Shown: positions 7,651-13,780 of the stretch, piece by piece
Layout of the letters: the number at the start of each line of letters is the position of its first letter
Position numbering within the stretch: position 1 is the first letter of the stretch
From: Thermoplasmata archaeon
GTDB taxonomy: Archaea > Thermoplasmatota > Thermoplasmata > Lutacidiplasmatales > UBA184
DNA length: 19,108 nucleotides
Assembly: GCA_030043545.1 (NCBI GenBank)
Contig: JASHXM010000114.1
Location: 1-19,108, forward strand
Reading direction: 5' to 3'
Made by a program: the position numbers and the translations under genes
The notes under the pieces: model-generated
Seen by the model: the letters and a program-made list of their open reading frames with translations, nothing else
Databases searched by the model: none
Told to the model about the DNA's origin: nothing

Positions 7651-8088
7651 CTAGTGCGTCTCCACGGTGACCCATTCATCGGTCGTCTTCTTTTTCGCAA
7701 ACGAATTGAAGAATCCGGGAAGTTGGAGGTAATGGGTCACGAACCTGCCCGTCCACTTGCGGTGCCGGGAGACGATTCGGATCGTGGTCACCAACAACCC
7801 CGCATCCTTCGCGCCGCTCAAGATGCCGTCGAGCGCCGGTCCCGTGAGCCGCAGCGTGCGCCCGCCGGAAACGAACGTGCGGCCCTGAACGGGAAGATCC
7901 TCGAGCGGTGGGGACACTTCTCTAAAGTCCTCTACCCGCCAGTAGCTCAGGCGTCCGGGCCATCGAGAGAAGACCTCCTTGCCATTGGGATACTCGAGCT
8001 TGATGCCCTCGCGGCTCACGAGGAGCCGGCTGGGTCCTCCCCATCGCGCCGCCACGGCGGTGAGGTCGAACGAACCAGGGATGCTCAT
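7651..8088 (-). CDS. Hypothetical protein with atypical base composition
   Basis: I do not recognise this protein. From the ATG at 8088 it has 145 residues; a longer frame begins at 8271 and another ATG is at 8136. I prefer 8088 because, by my hand count, about two thirds of third codon positions are G or C in the upstream part. The figure rises to roughly four fifths from MSIPGSFDLTAVAARW onward. Even so the gene has more AT-ending codons (TTG, AAA, TTT, AGA, AGG) than its neighbours, suggesting later arrival. The sequence alternates short strands and helices, has no Cys, and ends with a lysine-rich segment (FAKKKTTDEW). No membrane span or catalytic motif is visible. It lies 186 bases from tRNA-Arg on the opposite strand. 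Confidence 0.5.
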   Translation of the reverse strand: MSIPGSFDLTAVAARWGGPSRLLVSREGIKLEYPNGKEVFSRWPGRLSYWRVEDFREVSPPLEDLPVQGRTFVSGGRTLRLTGPALDGILSGAKDAGLLVTTIRIVSRHRKWTGRFVTHYLQLPGFFNSFAKKKTTDEWVTVETH

Positions 8089-8383
8089 CTCGGTGGAACG
8101 GGGAGGACGCCGTACCGCAACCGCGGGAGTCCCCATCACACTTGCGGGAAGGGGGCGCCACGGCGGTCCGGTCCGCTCCGGTCTGTCTGAGGAAGTCGAA
8201 ACCCGATCCACGAGATCGGTTCGGAACGGACTCGACGGCCGAGCTTCCGGGGGATTGGCGACTCCGTTCACCCGGCGGCACGAGAATCCGCCGCGGGGAG
8301 GGGGTGGCCTACGTCCGGCGATGCACGCGCACCGAGATTCGAACCGCCGGGGTAGACGGATACCGCCGACCCCGGTCGACCGC

Positions 8384-8893
8384 TCACGCCGCCCGGGCCC
8401 AAGGAGGGTCGGGCATCGGGTCGCCCGCGAGCGACGCCGCGAGCCGGTCGAGCAGCACCGGAAGTCCGCGGACGAACACCTCGGCCCTCGCGCGGGTCAA
8501 CCGTCGGTGCGTCATGACCAGGAGCGTGCCGCCACGGGTCGGAGAGAGCTCCCACCGGACCACGGACGCCTCCCCGACCGGACTACGAGGACCCGGCGAC
8601 ACGTCCCACTCGTACTCGTAGAGCCGCGGGGGATCCCAGGCCAGGACACGTCCCGAGGCGCGGACCCCGTTCGGGTGCTCCATCTCGAGCCGTCCGCCCG
8701 GCGCGGCGTCGCGGCGAACCTTCGCGAGGAACCACCGCTCGATCTGCTCGGGGTCTGTGATGGCTTCCCAGACCGTGTCGATCGGGTGCGGCAGGAGGCG
8801 CCGGAAGGTGAGGGTCGCCCGGTCTCGGTCCGCCTCGATGAGTCCCGGGCCGCCGACGCGTCCCGCCTCCGAACGGGGCTGCCCCTCCGTCAC
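8384..8893 (-). CDS. SRPBCC-family (AHSA1-like) protein
   Basis: This 169-residue protein has the START/SRPBCC fold of the Aha1 C-terminal-like group. Marks are RRLLPHPIDTVWEAITDPEQIERWF, the opening strand-helix with its usual DPExIxRWF ending, then PGGRLEMEH, RVLAWDPPRLYEYEW, and the long C-terminal helix ending in LLDRLAASL. Proteins of this group bind hydrophobic ligands in a deep pocket and often sit next to ArsR regulators; the ligand here is unknown. The start is taken as GTG at 8893 because it overlaps the TGA of the ArsR gene by four bases (GTGA), pointing to translational coupling. The reading frame is open far upstream, but that part runs in another frame over the ArsR gene. Confidence 0.85.
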   Translation of the reverse strand: MTEGQPRSEAGRVGGPGLIEADRDRATLTFRRLLPHPIDTVWEAITDPEQIERWFLAKVRRDAAPGGRLEMEHPNGVRASGRVLAWDPPRLYEYEWDVSPGPRSPVGEASVVRWELSPTRGGTLLVMTHRRLTRARAEVFVRGLPVLLDRLAASLAGDPMPDPPWARAA

Positions 8894-9225
8894 CGCCCTC
8901 CCCGAGTCGCCGAGCGCTTCCGCGCGTCTAAGTACGCTTCGAGCGAGTCCAGCTCCGCCGCCCAGAATCCCCGATACTTGGCGATCCAGGCGTCGACCTC
9001 GGCCAGGCGCTCGGATCGGAGGGAGTAGAACCGGTTCCGGCGGTCCTGCCGAACGTGGACCAAGCCCGCTTCCCGAAGTACCCTCAGGTGGCGGGAGATG
9101 CCGGGCTGACTGATGTGCGGGAACGCCCGCCCCAGCTCGCCGGCCGCGCGTTCCTGACGGGAGAGGAGGTCGAGCACCTGCCGACGGGTCGGATCGGCCA
9201 GCGCGGAGAACACGTCTCGGGGCAT
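8890..9225 (-). CDS. ArsR-family winged-helix transcription regulator
   Basis: This 111-residue regulator has the typical ArsR layout. MPRDVFSALADPTRRQVLDLL opens the domain, the recognition helix is in SQPGISRHLRVLREAGLV, and the wing VRQDRRNRFYSL follows. The C-terminal part (WIAKYRGFWAAELDSLEAYL) is the dimer and partner helix seen in the ArsR type paired with SRPBCC proteins. No Cys is present, so it is not a classical metal sensor with a CxC motif. It probably represses its own operon and perhaps the divergent AhpD-like gene. It overlaps the SRPBCC gene by four bases. An AT-rich stretch (GATTAACT on this strand, about 9253-9260) lies about 30 bases upstream, and a 6-1-6 palindrome sits at 9263-9275. 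Confidence 0.9.
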   Translation of the reverse strand: MPRDVFSALADPTRRQVLDLLSRQERAAGELGRAFPHISQPGISRHLRVLREAGLVHVRQDRRNRFYSLRSERLAEVDAWIAKYRGFWAAELDSLEAYLDARKRSATRGGR

Positions 9226-9262
9226 CGCTCCGGAAGTACCCCATAACGGGTGAGTTAATCAC

Positions 9263-9275
9263 TTGGGCGGCCCAA
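9263..9275. promoter_or_regulatory. Palindrome between divergent genes, possible operator
   Basis: TTGGGC-G-GCCCAA is a perfect 6-1-6 inverted repeat. It lies just upstream of the AT-rich promoter-like stretch of the ArsR gene and between the two divergent genes. ArsR proteins bind such symmetric sites, but no binding evidence exists and GC-rich palindromes arise by chance. Confidence 0.3.
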
Positions 9276-9344
9276 CGGGCGCCTCCGGACGCCGACTTTC
9301 GCCAAGCCACGGGAGAGCCGCGGGGGCATCGAGGCAAGCCCTGT

Positions 9345-9356
9345 ACAATATATATC
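9345..9356 (+). promoter_or_regulatory. Strong TATA box for the AhpD-like gene
   Basis: ACAATATATATC is one of the most AT-rich stretches of the window and a near-ideal archaeal TATA box. Its centre lies about 60 bases before the ATG at 9410, implying a leader of roughly 30 bases. A GAGGGAG ribosome site precedes the ATG. Confidence 0.7.
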
Positions 9357-9409
9357 AAACTGGTTATGTATGTCTCGGCGCGGCCCGCCGCGCCGCCGAG
9401 GGAGCAACG

Positions 9410-9916
9410 ATGTCGGTGCCAACCGTCACGCCGAAGAGCCGGATGCCGAACCCTGCGTCGATCGTTCCTGAGGCGATGGCCCCGCTCCAGTCGCTCGGGC
9501 AGCTGCTCGGACGCCTCGAGGGCGGTCCGGCCCGCGCGCTTTCGCTTGCGATGCTGCGGACCAGCCAGCTGAATGGGTGCGCCCTCTGTATCGCCGGCAG
9601 CTGCCAGATGCTTCGGAGCGCGGGGGAGAACGAGGAACGAATGCTCGCGGTGACCGCGTGGAGAGAGTCGACCCGGTTCACCGCCCCGGAGCGAGCGGCG
9701 CTCGCCCTGGCCGAGGCGATGACCCGGCTGAGCGATCGACCGGACCCGGTGCCGGACCCCGTCTGGAACGAGGCGGCCCGCCACTTCTCTGAGCGCGAGC
9801 TCGCGTACCTTGTGCTCGGGATCTCGACGCAGAACCTCTACAATCGGGTCAACGTGACGACCCGGCAGGTCTCCGCGGACTGGGGCGAGGCCGGGGCCCC
9901 TCGGCGGGCCGGCTGA
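9410..9916 (+). CDS. Carboxymuconolactone decarboxylase/AhpD-like protein
   Basis: The 168-residue protein belongs to the CMD/AhpD helical family, whose members use a CxxC pair for peroxide or disulfide chemistry. The frame opens earlier, but the ATG at 9410 has a good ribosome site and the family N terminus begins here. NGCALCIAG (residues 56-63) gives Cys57 and Cys60. Residue 64, where the family has His (CxxCxxxH), is Ser, followed by Cys65. Later family positions are intact: ESTRFTAPERAALALAEAM (86-104) and HFSERELAYLVLGI followed by NLYNRVNV. Such proteins often form trimers or hexamers. A strong TATA box and divergence from an ArsR gene suggest stress-responsive control. A redox role is likely; loss of His may change activity. 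Confidence 0.85.
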   Translation: MSVPTVTPKSRMPNPASIVPEAMAPLQSLGQLLGRLEGGPARALSLAMLRTSQLNGCALCIAGSCQMLRSAGENEERMLAVTAWRESTRFTAPERAALALAEAMTRLSDRPDPVPDPVWNEAARHFSERELAYLVLGISTQNLYNRVNVTTRQVSADWGEAGAPRRAG

Positions 9917-9975
9917 GCCGGTCGACGGGCCCCGCGCCGTCGCCCGCCCCGCCGGACGGGCCGGGGCCGGGCTCT

Positions 9976-10392
9976 CTACCGAAGGCGGGGCGCCCGGGGT
10001 GGCTCGCTGAGCGAGAAGAGGTTGCCGTCCGGGTCCCGGAACGTCGCGGCGGTGCCCCACGGATAGTCCTTCGGCGGCTGCGGAAACTCAACGCCGCGTG
10101 AGCTCAGCTCCTGGTGGACCTTCCGGCAGTCGGCGACGCGCAGCACGATCGGGGGGCCCCGAGCGGGCGCCCACTCCTTCGACCACTCCTGCTGTGCCGG
10201 GTCGACGGCGGAGCCGATCTGCCAAAGCGCGATCTCGAGCTCCTGGCCTTTCGGTCCGACGGTGACCCACCGCTGCCCGCCCGGTGGCGTGACGTCGGTC
10301 TTCGTCTCGAACCCGACCTGGCGGGTGTAGAAGTCGAGCGACCGTGCCTGATCGGTGACGAGGAGGATCAGTTGCGCAACTCGGCCCTCCAT
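9976..10392 (-). CDS. VOC-fold (glyoxalase/bleomycin-resistance-like) protein
   Basis: This is the third VOC protein in the window, with 138 residues. The first strand and helix are VAQLILLVTDQARSLDFYTRQVGF, followed by the RWVTVGPKGQELEIAL strand pair. The second half ends in FRDPDGNLFSLSEP, the family's typical last strand. Parts around residues 60-80 (DPAQQEWSKEWAPARG) match the loop of extradiol-dioxygenase-like small VOC proteins. Metal ligands cannot be assigned with confidence from the sequence alone, and the substrate is unknown. A GAGAGG ribosome site lies before the ATG. The gene converges on the AhpD-like gene (59-base gap). The region upstream to the collagen-like gene is 208 bases without a coding sequence. 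Confidence 0.85.
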   Translation of the reverse strand: MEGRVAQLILLVTDQARSLDFYTRQVGFETKTDVTPPGGQRWVTVGPKGQELEIALWQIGSAVDPAQQEWSKEWAPARGPPIVLRVADCRKVHQELSSRGVEFPQPPKDYPWGTAATFRDPDGNLFSLSEPPRAPRLR

Positions 10393-10547
10393 CCGACCTC
10401 TCCGCTCCCCACTCTAACGCAGGCCGCGAAGCCGATAGCCTCGTCGTCCCGATCGCCCGTGTCGTATCGACCGGCCGAGCTCCAGCACCCAAGAGCGCGG
10501 GCGCCCCCGGATCTCGGCTCGAAGAAGAGGGACAGAAGGGGTTGGGA

Positions 10548-10571
10548 GGAGGATCGGGCTCCCGATCCTCC
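10548..10571 (-). terminator. Perfect inverted repeat after the collagen-like gene, possible terminator
   Basis: GGAGGATCGGG and its exact complement CCCGATCCTCC are separated by two bases, giving a stem of 10-11 base pairs. It lies 30 bases beyond the stop codon of the collagen-like gene. On that strand it is followed by a pyrimidine-rich stretch rather than a clear T run. A second short palindrome, CCCGTCGACGGG (10574-10585), is adjacent. A transcript-end hairpin is the simplest reading. Confidence 0.4.
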
Positions 10572-10600
10572 CACCCGTCGACGGGACCCTCGGTGACGGC

Positions 10601-11737
10601 CTAGCAGATCACCATCACGTGGAACGACTCGGCGACCAAGGCGCCCTGGAGGGTGTAGGTGACGACGACCACCGAATCCGGCACACCGTCTCGGCCGACG
10701 GTCCCGATCCAGCCCGGCTGGACCACTCCGGAACTTCCCGTCTCGCCGAGCGTCGCGAACAGCGCGCAGTTCTGGACATCCGTGTTGAAGTTGATCTGCG
10801 TCGATCCGGGGACGATCTCCGAGGCGCCGGTCGCGCTCCCGCGGACGAGGGCCGGGGTCGCGCTCACGACTCCCCACGTCGGGGAGCCGCAATCGACGAC
10901 CAGGGTGAAGTTCACGTCCACCGAGAAGTCCGCCGGGGTGATCGCCTGGATCCAGACGCCGTACGGGGTGAGGCCCGCGCCCGCGACGGTGATCGACGCG
11001 GCGGGGGCCGACGCGGTGTCGGCAATCGCGACGACCGTCGCGAAGAAGCTGCAGTTGGCGACTGAATCGTCGAACGTGACGACCCAGTTCCCCAACCCCT
11101 CGCCCGTGATGCCCGCTACGCCGCTCCCGGCGGTGACCTGCTCGGTAGTCCCGTTGAAGACCCCCCAGAGCCCACCGCTGCAGGAGACCGAGAGATCGAA
11201 CGCCGAGCTGGTGTACGCACCGGTCTCGTTGAACGTCGCGACCCACACTCCATCGGGCTCGTCATCGCGCGGCGCGGCCGTGGCCGAGCCGGGAGCGGGA
11301 CCGCCGACGGAGTACGGCTCCCCCGGGTTCACGGTGTACCCGCACGCGCTGACGTTCACGTCAAAGATGACCTGGTAGCGGCCCGCGGCGACATTCTCGG
11401 CCGACACGGCGCCGTTTCCGTAGACGAGACCGCCGCTGACGTTGACGACGGCGTAGAGCGAGGTGCCGCTGCCCGAAGGCCCGGCCGGTCCCGCGGGCCC
11501 CGGGGGCCCCTGCGAGCCTGTCGCGCCCGTGGCCCCGGTGGCCCCCGTCGCTCCCGTGGCACCCGTGGCTCCGGTCGGCCCGGCGGGTCCGGCGGGCCCG
11601 GTGTGCGAGATCACGAACGGGAGCGCTACGGCGACGATCGCGATCACCAACGCCACGGCGCCCAACATCGTTCCCATTCCGGCCTTCCCGGCCGACGCGG
11701 CTGCTGTCGTTCCTCCCGAGGAGGAGTCTCCCTGCAT
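10601..11737 (-). CDS. Collagen-like membrane-anchored surface protein with three tandem Cys-pair domains
   Basis: The 378-residue product has a short polar N terminus and one membrane span (about residues 24-44). A collagen-type tract follows: 14 uninterrupted Gly-x-y triplets (47-88), six of them consecutive GAT. Then come three tandem beta-rich domains, about 95-186, 190-283 and 287-378. Each carries two cysteines exactly 54 residues apart (132/186, 229/283, 324/378), the second ending the domain; the last Cys is the C terminus. Similar domains occur after Gly-x-y tracts in some bacterial collagen-like proteins. I infer an extracellular trimeric stalk carrying disulfide-closed heads, possibly glycosylated on Thr of the GAT units. 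The ATG lies about 26 bases from a TATA element, implying a leaderless mRNA. Function and partner are unknown. Confidence 0.85.
   Translation of the reverse strand: MQGDSSSGGTTAAASAGKAGMGTMLGAVALVIAIVAVALPFVISHTGPAGPAGPTGATGATGATGATGATGATGSQGPPGPAGPAGPSGSGTSLYAVVNVSGGLVYGNGAVSAENVAAGRYQVIFDVNVSACGYTVNPGEPYSVGGPAPGSATAAPRDDEPDGVWVATFNETGAYTSSAFDLSVSCSGGLWGVFNGTTEQVTAGSGVAGITGEGLGNWVVTFDDSVANCSFFATVVAIADTASAPAASITVAGAGLTPYGVWIQAITPADFSVDVNFTLVVDCGSPTWGVVSATPALVRGSATGASEIVPGSTQINFNTDVQNCALFATLGETGSSGVVQPGWIGTVGRDGVPDSVVVVTYTLQGALVAESFHVMVIC
10604..10879 (-). repeat. Tandem domain copy 3 of the collagen-like protein
   Basis: This encodes residues 287-378, from TWGVVSATPALV to the C-terminal VMVIC. 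It shares with the other copies an opening W/Y-G/A-V-V/F segment, a VxNC-type cysteine (Cys324), and a closing strand ending in Cys378. The spacing of the two cysteines is 54 residues. Confidence 0.75.
10889..11170 (-). repeat. Tandem domain copy 2 of the collagen-like protein
   Basis: This encodes residues 190-283, from LWGVFNGTTEQV to LVVDC. VANCSFFATV holds Cys229 and the final strand ends in Cys283, 54 residues later. It resembles copy 3 closely in the first strand and around the first cysteine. Confidence 0.75.
11180..11455 (-). repeat. Tandem domain copy 1 of the collagen-like protein
   Basis: This encodes residues 95-186, from YAVVNVSGGLVYGNG to LSVSC. Cys132 (VSACGYTV) and Cys186 are 54 residues apart, as in the other copies. 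It carries an insert rich in Gly/Pro/Ala between the two cysteines. Confidence 0.75.
11474..11599 (-). repeat. Gly-x-y collagen tract with six GAT units
   Basis: On the minus strand this encodes 14 Gly-x-y triplets without interruption. Six consecutive GAT triplets (11519-11572) form a nine-base periodic DNA repeat whose third codon positions vary. Selection on the protein rather than a recent DNA expansion therefore seems likely. Flanking triplets are GPA, GPT, GSQ, GPP and GPS. Confidence 0.85.
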
Positions 11738-11758
11738 GCGGACGCCTCGGAGGGCTGT

Positions 11759-11768
11759 CTTTAAGAAA
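11759..11768 (-). promoter_or_regulatory. TATA-like element of the collagen-like gene
   Basis: TTTCTTAAAG on the minus strand is centred about 26 bases before the ATG at 11737. This is the distance expected from TATA box to transcription start, so the mRNA is probably leaderless or nearly so. This agrees with the lack of a close Shine-Dalgarno sequence. Confidence 0.55.
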
Positions 11769-11813
11769 CTTTGGGCGAAATCGAGGGGCGGTCCGGGGAC
11801 CGCGGTCTCCCCG

Positions 11814-13718
11814 CTACGATCGGGCCGCCGGCGTGGCGCTCGCCGCGGTCGGGGCGCTCGGAACGGTCGGAGGCGACCGCACCATCGGGAGCGGATCCCC
11901 CCGGAACGGCGGGCGCTCGGCCGCGGGGTCGGCCCGACCGAGCTTCCGCCGGACCCACAGCCGGACGTCCTGGTGGTACATGTTGTCGTACGGGCAGGCG
12001 CCGACGCAGTCGCCGACCCCGCAGCACTTCGAGCTCCGGTACTCCCCGGTCGTACGGAAGTAGAGCGGCATGTCGACGAGCCCGACGGGGCACGCCTTCG
12101 CGCAGTCGAACGTCGTGCACCGCTCGCAGATCGACCGGTCCTTCACCTTGAGCCGGAAGAACCCGACCCGGGCGAACGGGAGGCTCAGCGCCCCCCAGTG
12201 GCAGAACCCGGTCGTCGCGCAGTTGTACGTGCCGACGTACGGGGTCGAGACGAACATCGCGAACCAGACCCCGCCGAAGTACAGCTCGATCGGCAGGGGC
12301 AGCGCCGCGGTGTCGAGGTCGCCGTTCGCCACTCGGACCGCGGGGAGCATGTGCAGGAACGCGAGCAGGGAGATCGCGAACAGGGAGACGAGCGCGAACC
12401 CCGAGGCGACGACGTACGCCGTCGAGAGGCGGCTGCCGAGGAAGTACTGGCCGACGCGCGACGTCTGGTTGAAGCCGCGCATCTCCGACGTCGTCGTCCC
12501 CTGGTACATCAGGGCGGCCCCGCAAAGGACCGAGCAGAGTGCCTTGCGACCGAACAGCACGGTCAGCACGCCCACCGAGAGGTACATCAGCAGCACCGCG
12601 AGCGACACGCCGGCCTCGAACGGACCGCCGGCCCGCAGCCCGAACCCCCAGCCCAGGACCGGGATGCTCGCGAGGGCCGGGACGTTGAGGAGCGGCGTCG
12701 AGGACGCGAAGCTCGGGATGTAAACGGCCGCGATCCCGTAGACCGCGATCGTCATCGCGAGTCGGTACTTCTGGGGCCGCTCGCGGGTCTCGCGGATCTT
12801 GAGCGCCACGAGCGGGCCCATCGTGAAGCCGAGCGCGGCGAGGAACCACGCCGACGCGAGGATCGCGGCGGCGAACCAGAGCCCGTTGTACAGCGTGGCG
12901 TTGGCCGCCGCCCACCCGCCGCCGTGGGTGGGGACGAACGGGATGTAGCCGAGGAATCCCCGGCCAGCGATCTCGAGGTCGAGGAGCGCGCCGAGGAAGA
13001 ACTCGGCCAGGAACGTGAAGATCAGGAACAGGAGCACCGAGAACGGCCGGAGCAGCCACGGCGAGCGCGCGCCGTCGTTCGTTGGCCGGCGGGCGAGCCC
13101 CATCGCTACCGCGAAGCCGAGCTGGCCGACGACCGACGCGGCCAGCAGGACGGCGGTGTCGTGGAAGTCGTAGAGGAACCAGCCGGCGGCGGTCGCGAGC
13201 ATCGCGATCGTCCACCCGACGAGGAACCGCTCCACCGGGCGGGAGAGCTCCTTGGTCCGGTAGAGGTACTGGAGCGCGACGACGAGCATCGCGACCGCCA
13301 GCGCCGCGCCGGCGATCGCGGCCGCCTCGACCCCCGCCCCGGTCGAGAGAACGGTGGGCGTCAGGCCGACCAGACCCGCCTCCGCGGCGAGGAGGAGCAA
13401 CAGCCGTCGATCGATCGCGCGTCGCGCCACGAAGACGACGGCCCCGATCTCCGCGACCACGAACGCGAGGAACTCCGGGGCGAGGAGGGCGCCCAGCACG
13501 GTCGCCGCGCCGAGCGACGGGACGCCGAGCCGCAGCGCGACGACCAGCGCGAGGAACGTGGCGTTGACCGCCGCCAGCGTCCCGAGCCGCACGACGACGC
13601 CGAGTCGGGTCGCTCCCGGCCGGTACGCGATCCCCATCACCGTAGCGACCGCCGCCACGACTCCGGCGGTGGCGAGCGCTCCGGCGAGGGGTTCCATCGG
13701 TACGGGGCCGGCGGTCAC
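11814..13718 (-). CDS. Polytopic membrane protein with two C-terminal 4Fe-4S sites (NapH/CcoG-like)
   Basis: The 634-residue protein has about a dozen membrane spans across residues 10-500 and a cytoplasm-type ferredoxin module at the end. Two cysteine sets are seen: Cys531, 534, 539 and 543 (CERC, then CAKACP), and Cys565/566, 571 and 575 (CC, then CVGACP), enough for two 4Fe-4S clusters. Within the membrane part, KALCSVLCGAALMYQG and the YNCATTGFCHWGAL stretch recall the CxxxCP-type signatures of NapH/CcoG-like electron-transfer proteins. The role is probably passing electrons between a membrane carrier and a soluble partner; neither is visible nearby. The start is GTG at 13718, with ATG at 13697 as an alternative. 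A strong TATA box lies upstream at 13758-13767. The last 35 residues are Pro/Ala-rich. Confidence 0.75.
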   Translation of the reverse strand: MTAGPVPMEPLAGALATAGVVAAVATVMGIAYRPGATRLGVVVRLGTLAAVNATFLALVVALRLGVPSLGAATVLGALLAPEFLAFVVAEIGAVVFVARRAIDRRLLLLLAAEAGLVGLTPTVLSTGAGVEAAAIAGAALAVAMLVVALQYLYRTKELSRPVERFLVGWTIAMLATAAGWFLYDFHDTAVLLAASVVGQLGFAVAMGLARRPTNDGARSPWLLRPFSVLLFLIFTFLAEFFLGALLDLEIAGRGFLGYIPFVPTHGGGWAAANATLYNGLWFAAAILASAWFLAALGFTMGPLVALKIRETRERPQKYRLAMTIAVYGIAAVYIPSFASSTPLLNVPALASIPVLGWGFGLRAGGPFEAGVSLAVLLMYLSVGVLTVLFGRKALCSVLCGAALMYQGTTTSEMRGFNQTSRVGQYFLGSRLSTAYVVASGFALVSLFAISLLAFLHMLPAVRVANGDLDTAALPLPIELYFGGVWFAMFVSTPYVGTYNCATTGFCHWGALSLPFARVGFFRLKVKDRSICERCTTFDCAKACPVGLVDMPLYFRTTGEYRSSKCCGVGDCVGACPYDNMYHQDVRLWVRRKLGRADPAAERPPFRGDPLPMVRSPPTVPSAPTAASATPAARS

Positions 13719-13757
13719 GGCGATCGCCCCCGGCCGCGTCGTCTAGGCGAGTCCATG

Positions 13758-13767
13758 CTATTTATAC
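13758..13767 (-). promoter_or_regulatory. Strong TATA box of the 4Fe-4S membrane protein gene
   Basis: GTATAAATAG on the minus strand is a near-consensus archaeal TATA box. Its centre is about 44 bases before the GTG start and 65 before the alternative ATG, so transcription should start near 13736, giving a leader of about 18 or 39 bases. It lies in the 62-base gap after the PstS-like gene, so this gene has its own promoter. Confidence 0.7.
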
Positions 13768-13780
13768 GCCTCCGACCGCC

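Noticed and set aside
7542..7670. A 42-codon plus-strand frame after the tRNA with protein-like composition
   Set aside because: It has no ribosome site, no promoter and no recognised family, and it runs into the 3' end of the opposite-strand gene. The evidence is too weak to call a gene.
8326..8350. A T-arm-like string (GGTTCGAATC on the minus strand) that could mark a tRNA or tRNA remnant
   Set aside because: The flanking bases do not pair into a T stem, no matching acceptor half was found, and no anticodon arm is present. It remains at most a degenerate fragment or chance.
8893..10060. A very long minus-strand open frame that extends upstream of the SRPBCC gene
   Set aside because: The upstream part overlaps the ArsR and AhpD-like genes in other frames. 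High GC content reduces stop codons, so long shadow frames are expected.
13714..13756. A 13-codon reading frame just before the 4Fe-4S membrane protein gene whose stop overlaps the GTG start
   Set aside because: Its ATG lies directly beside the TATA box and upstream of the expected transcription start, so it would not be transcribed.
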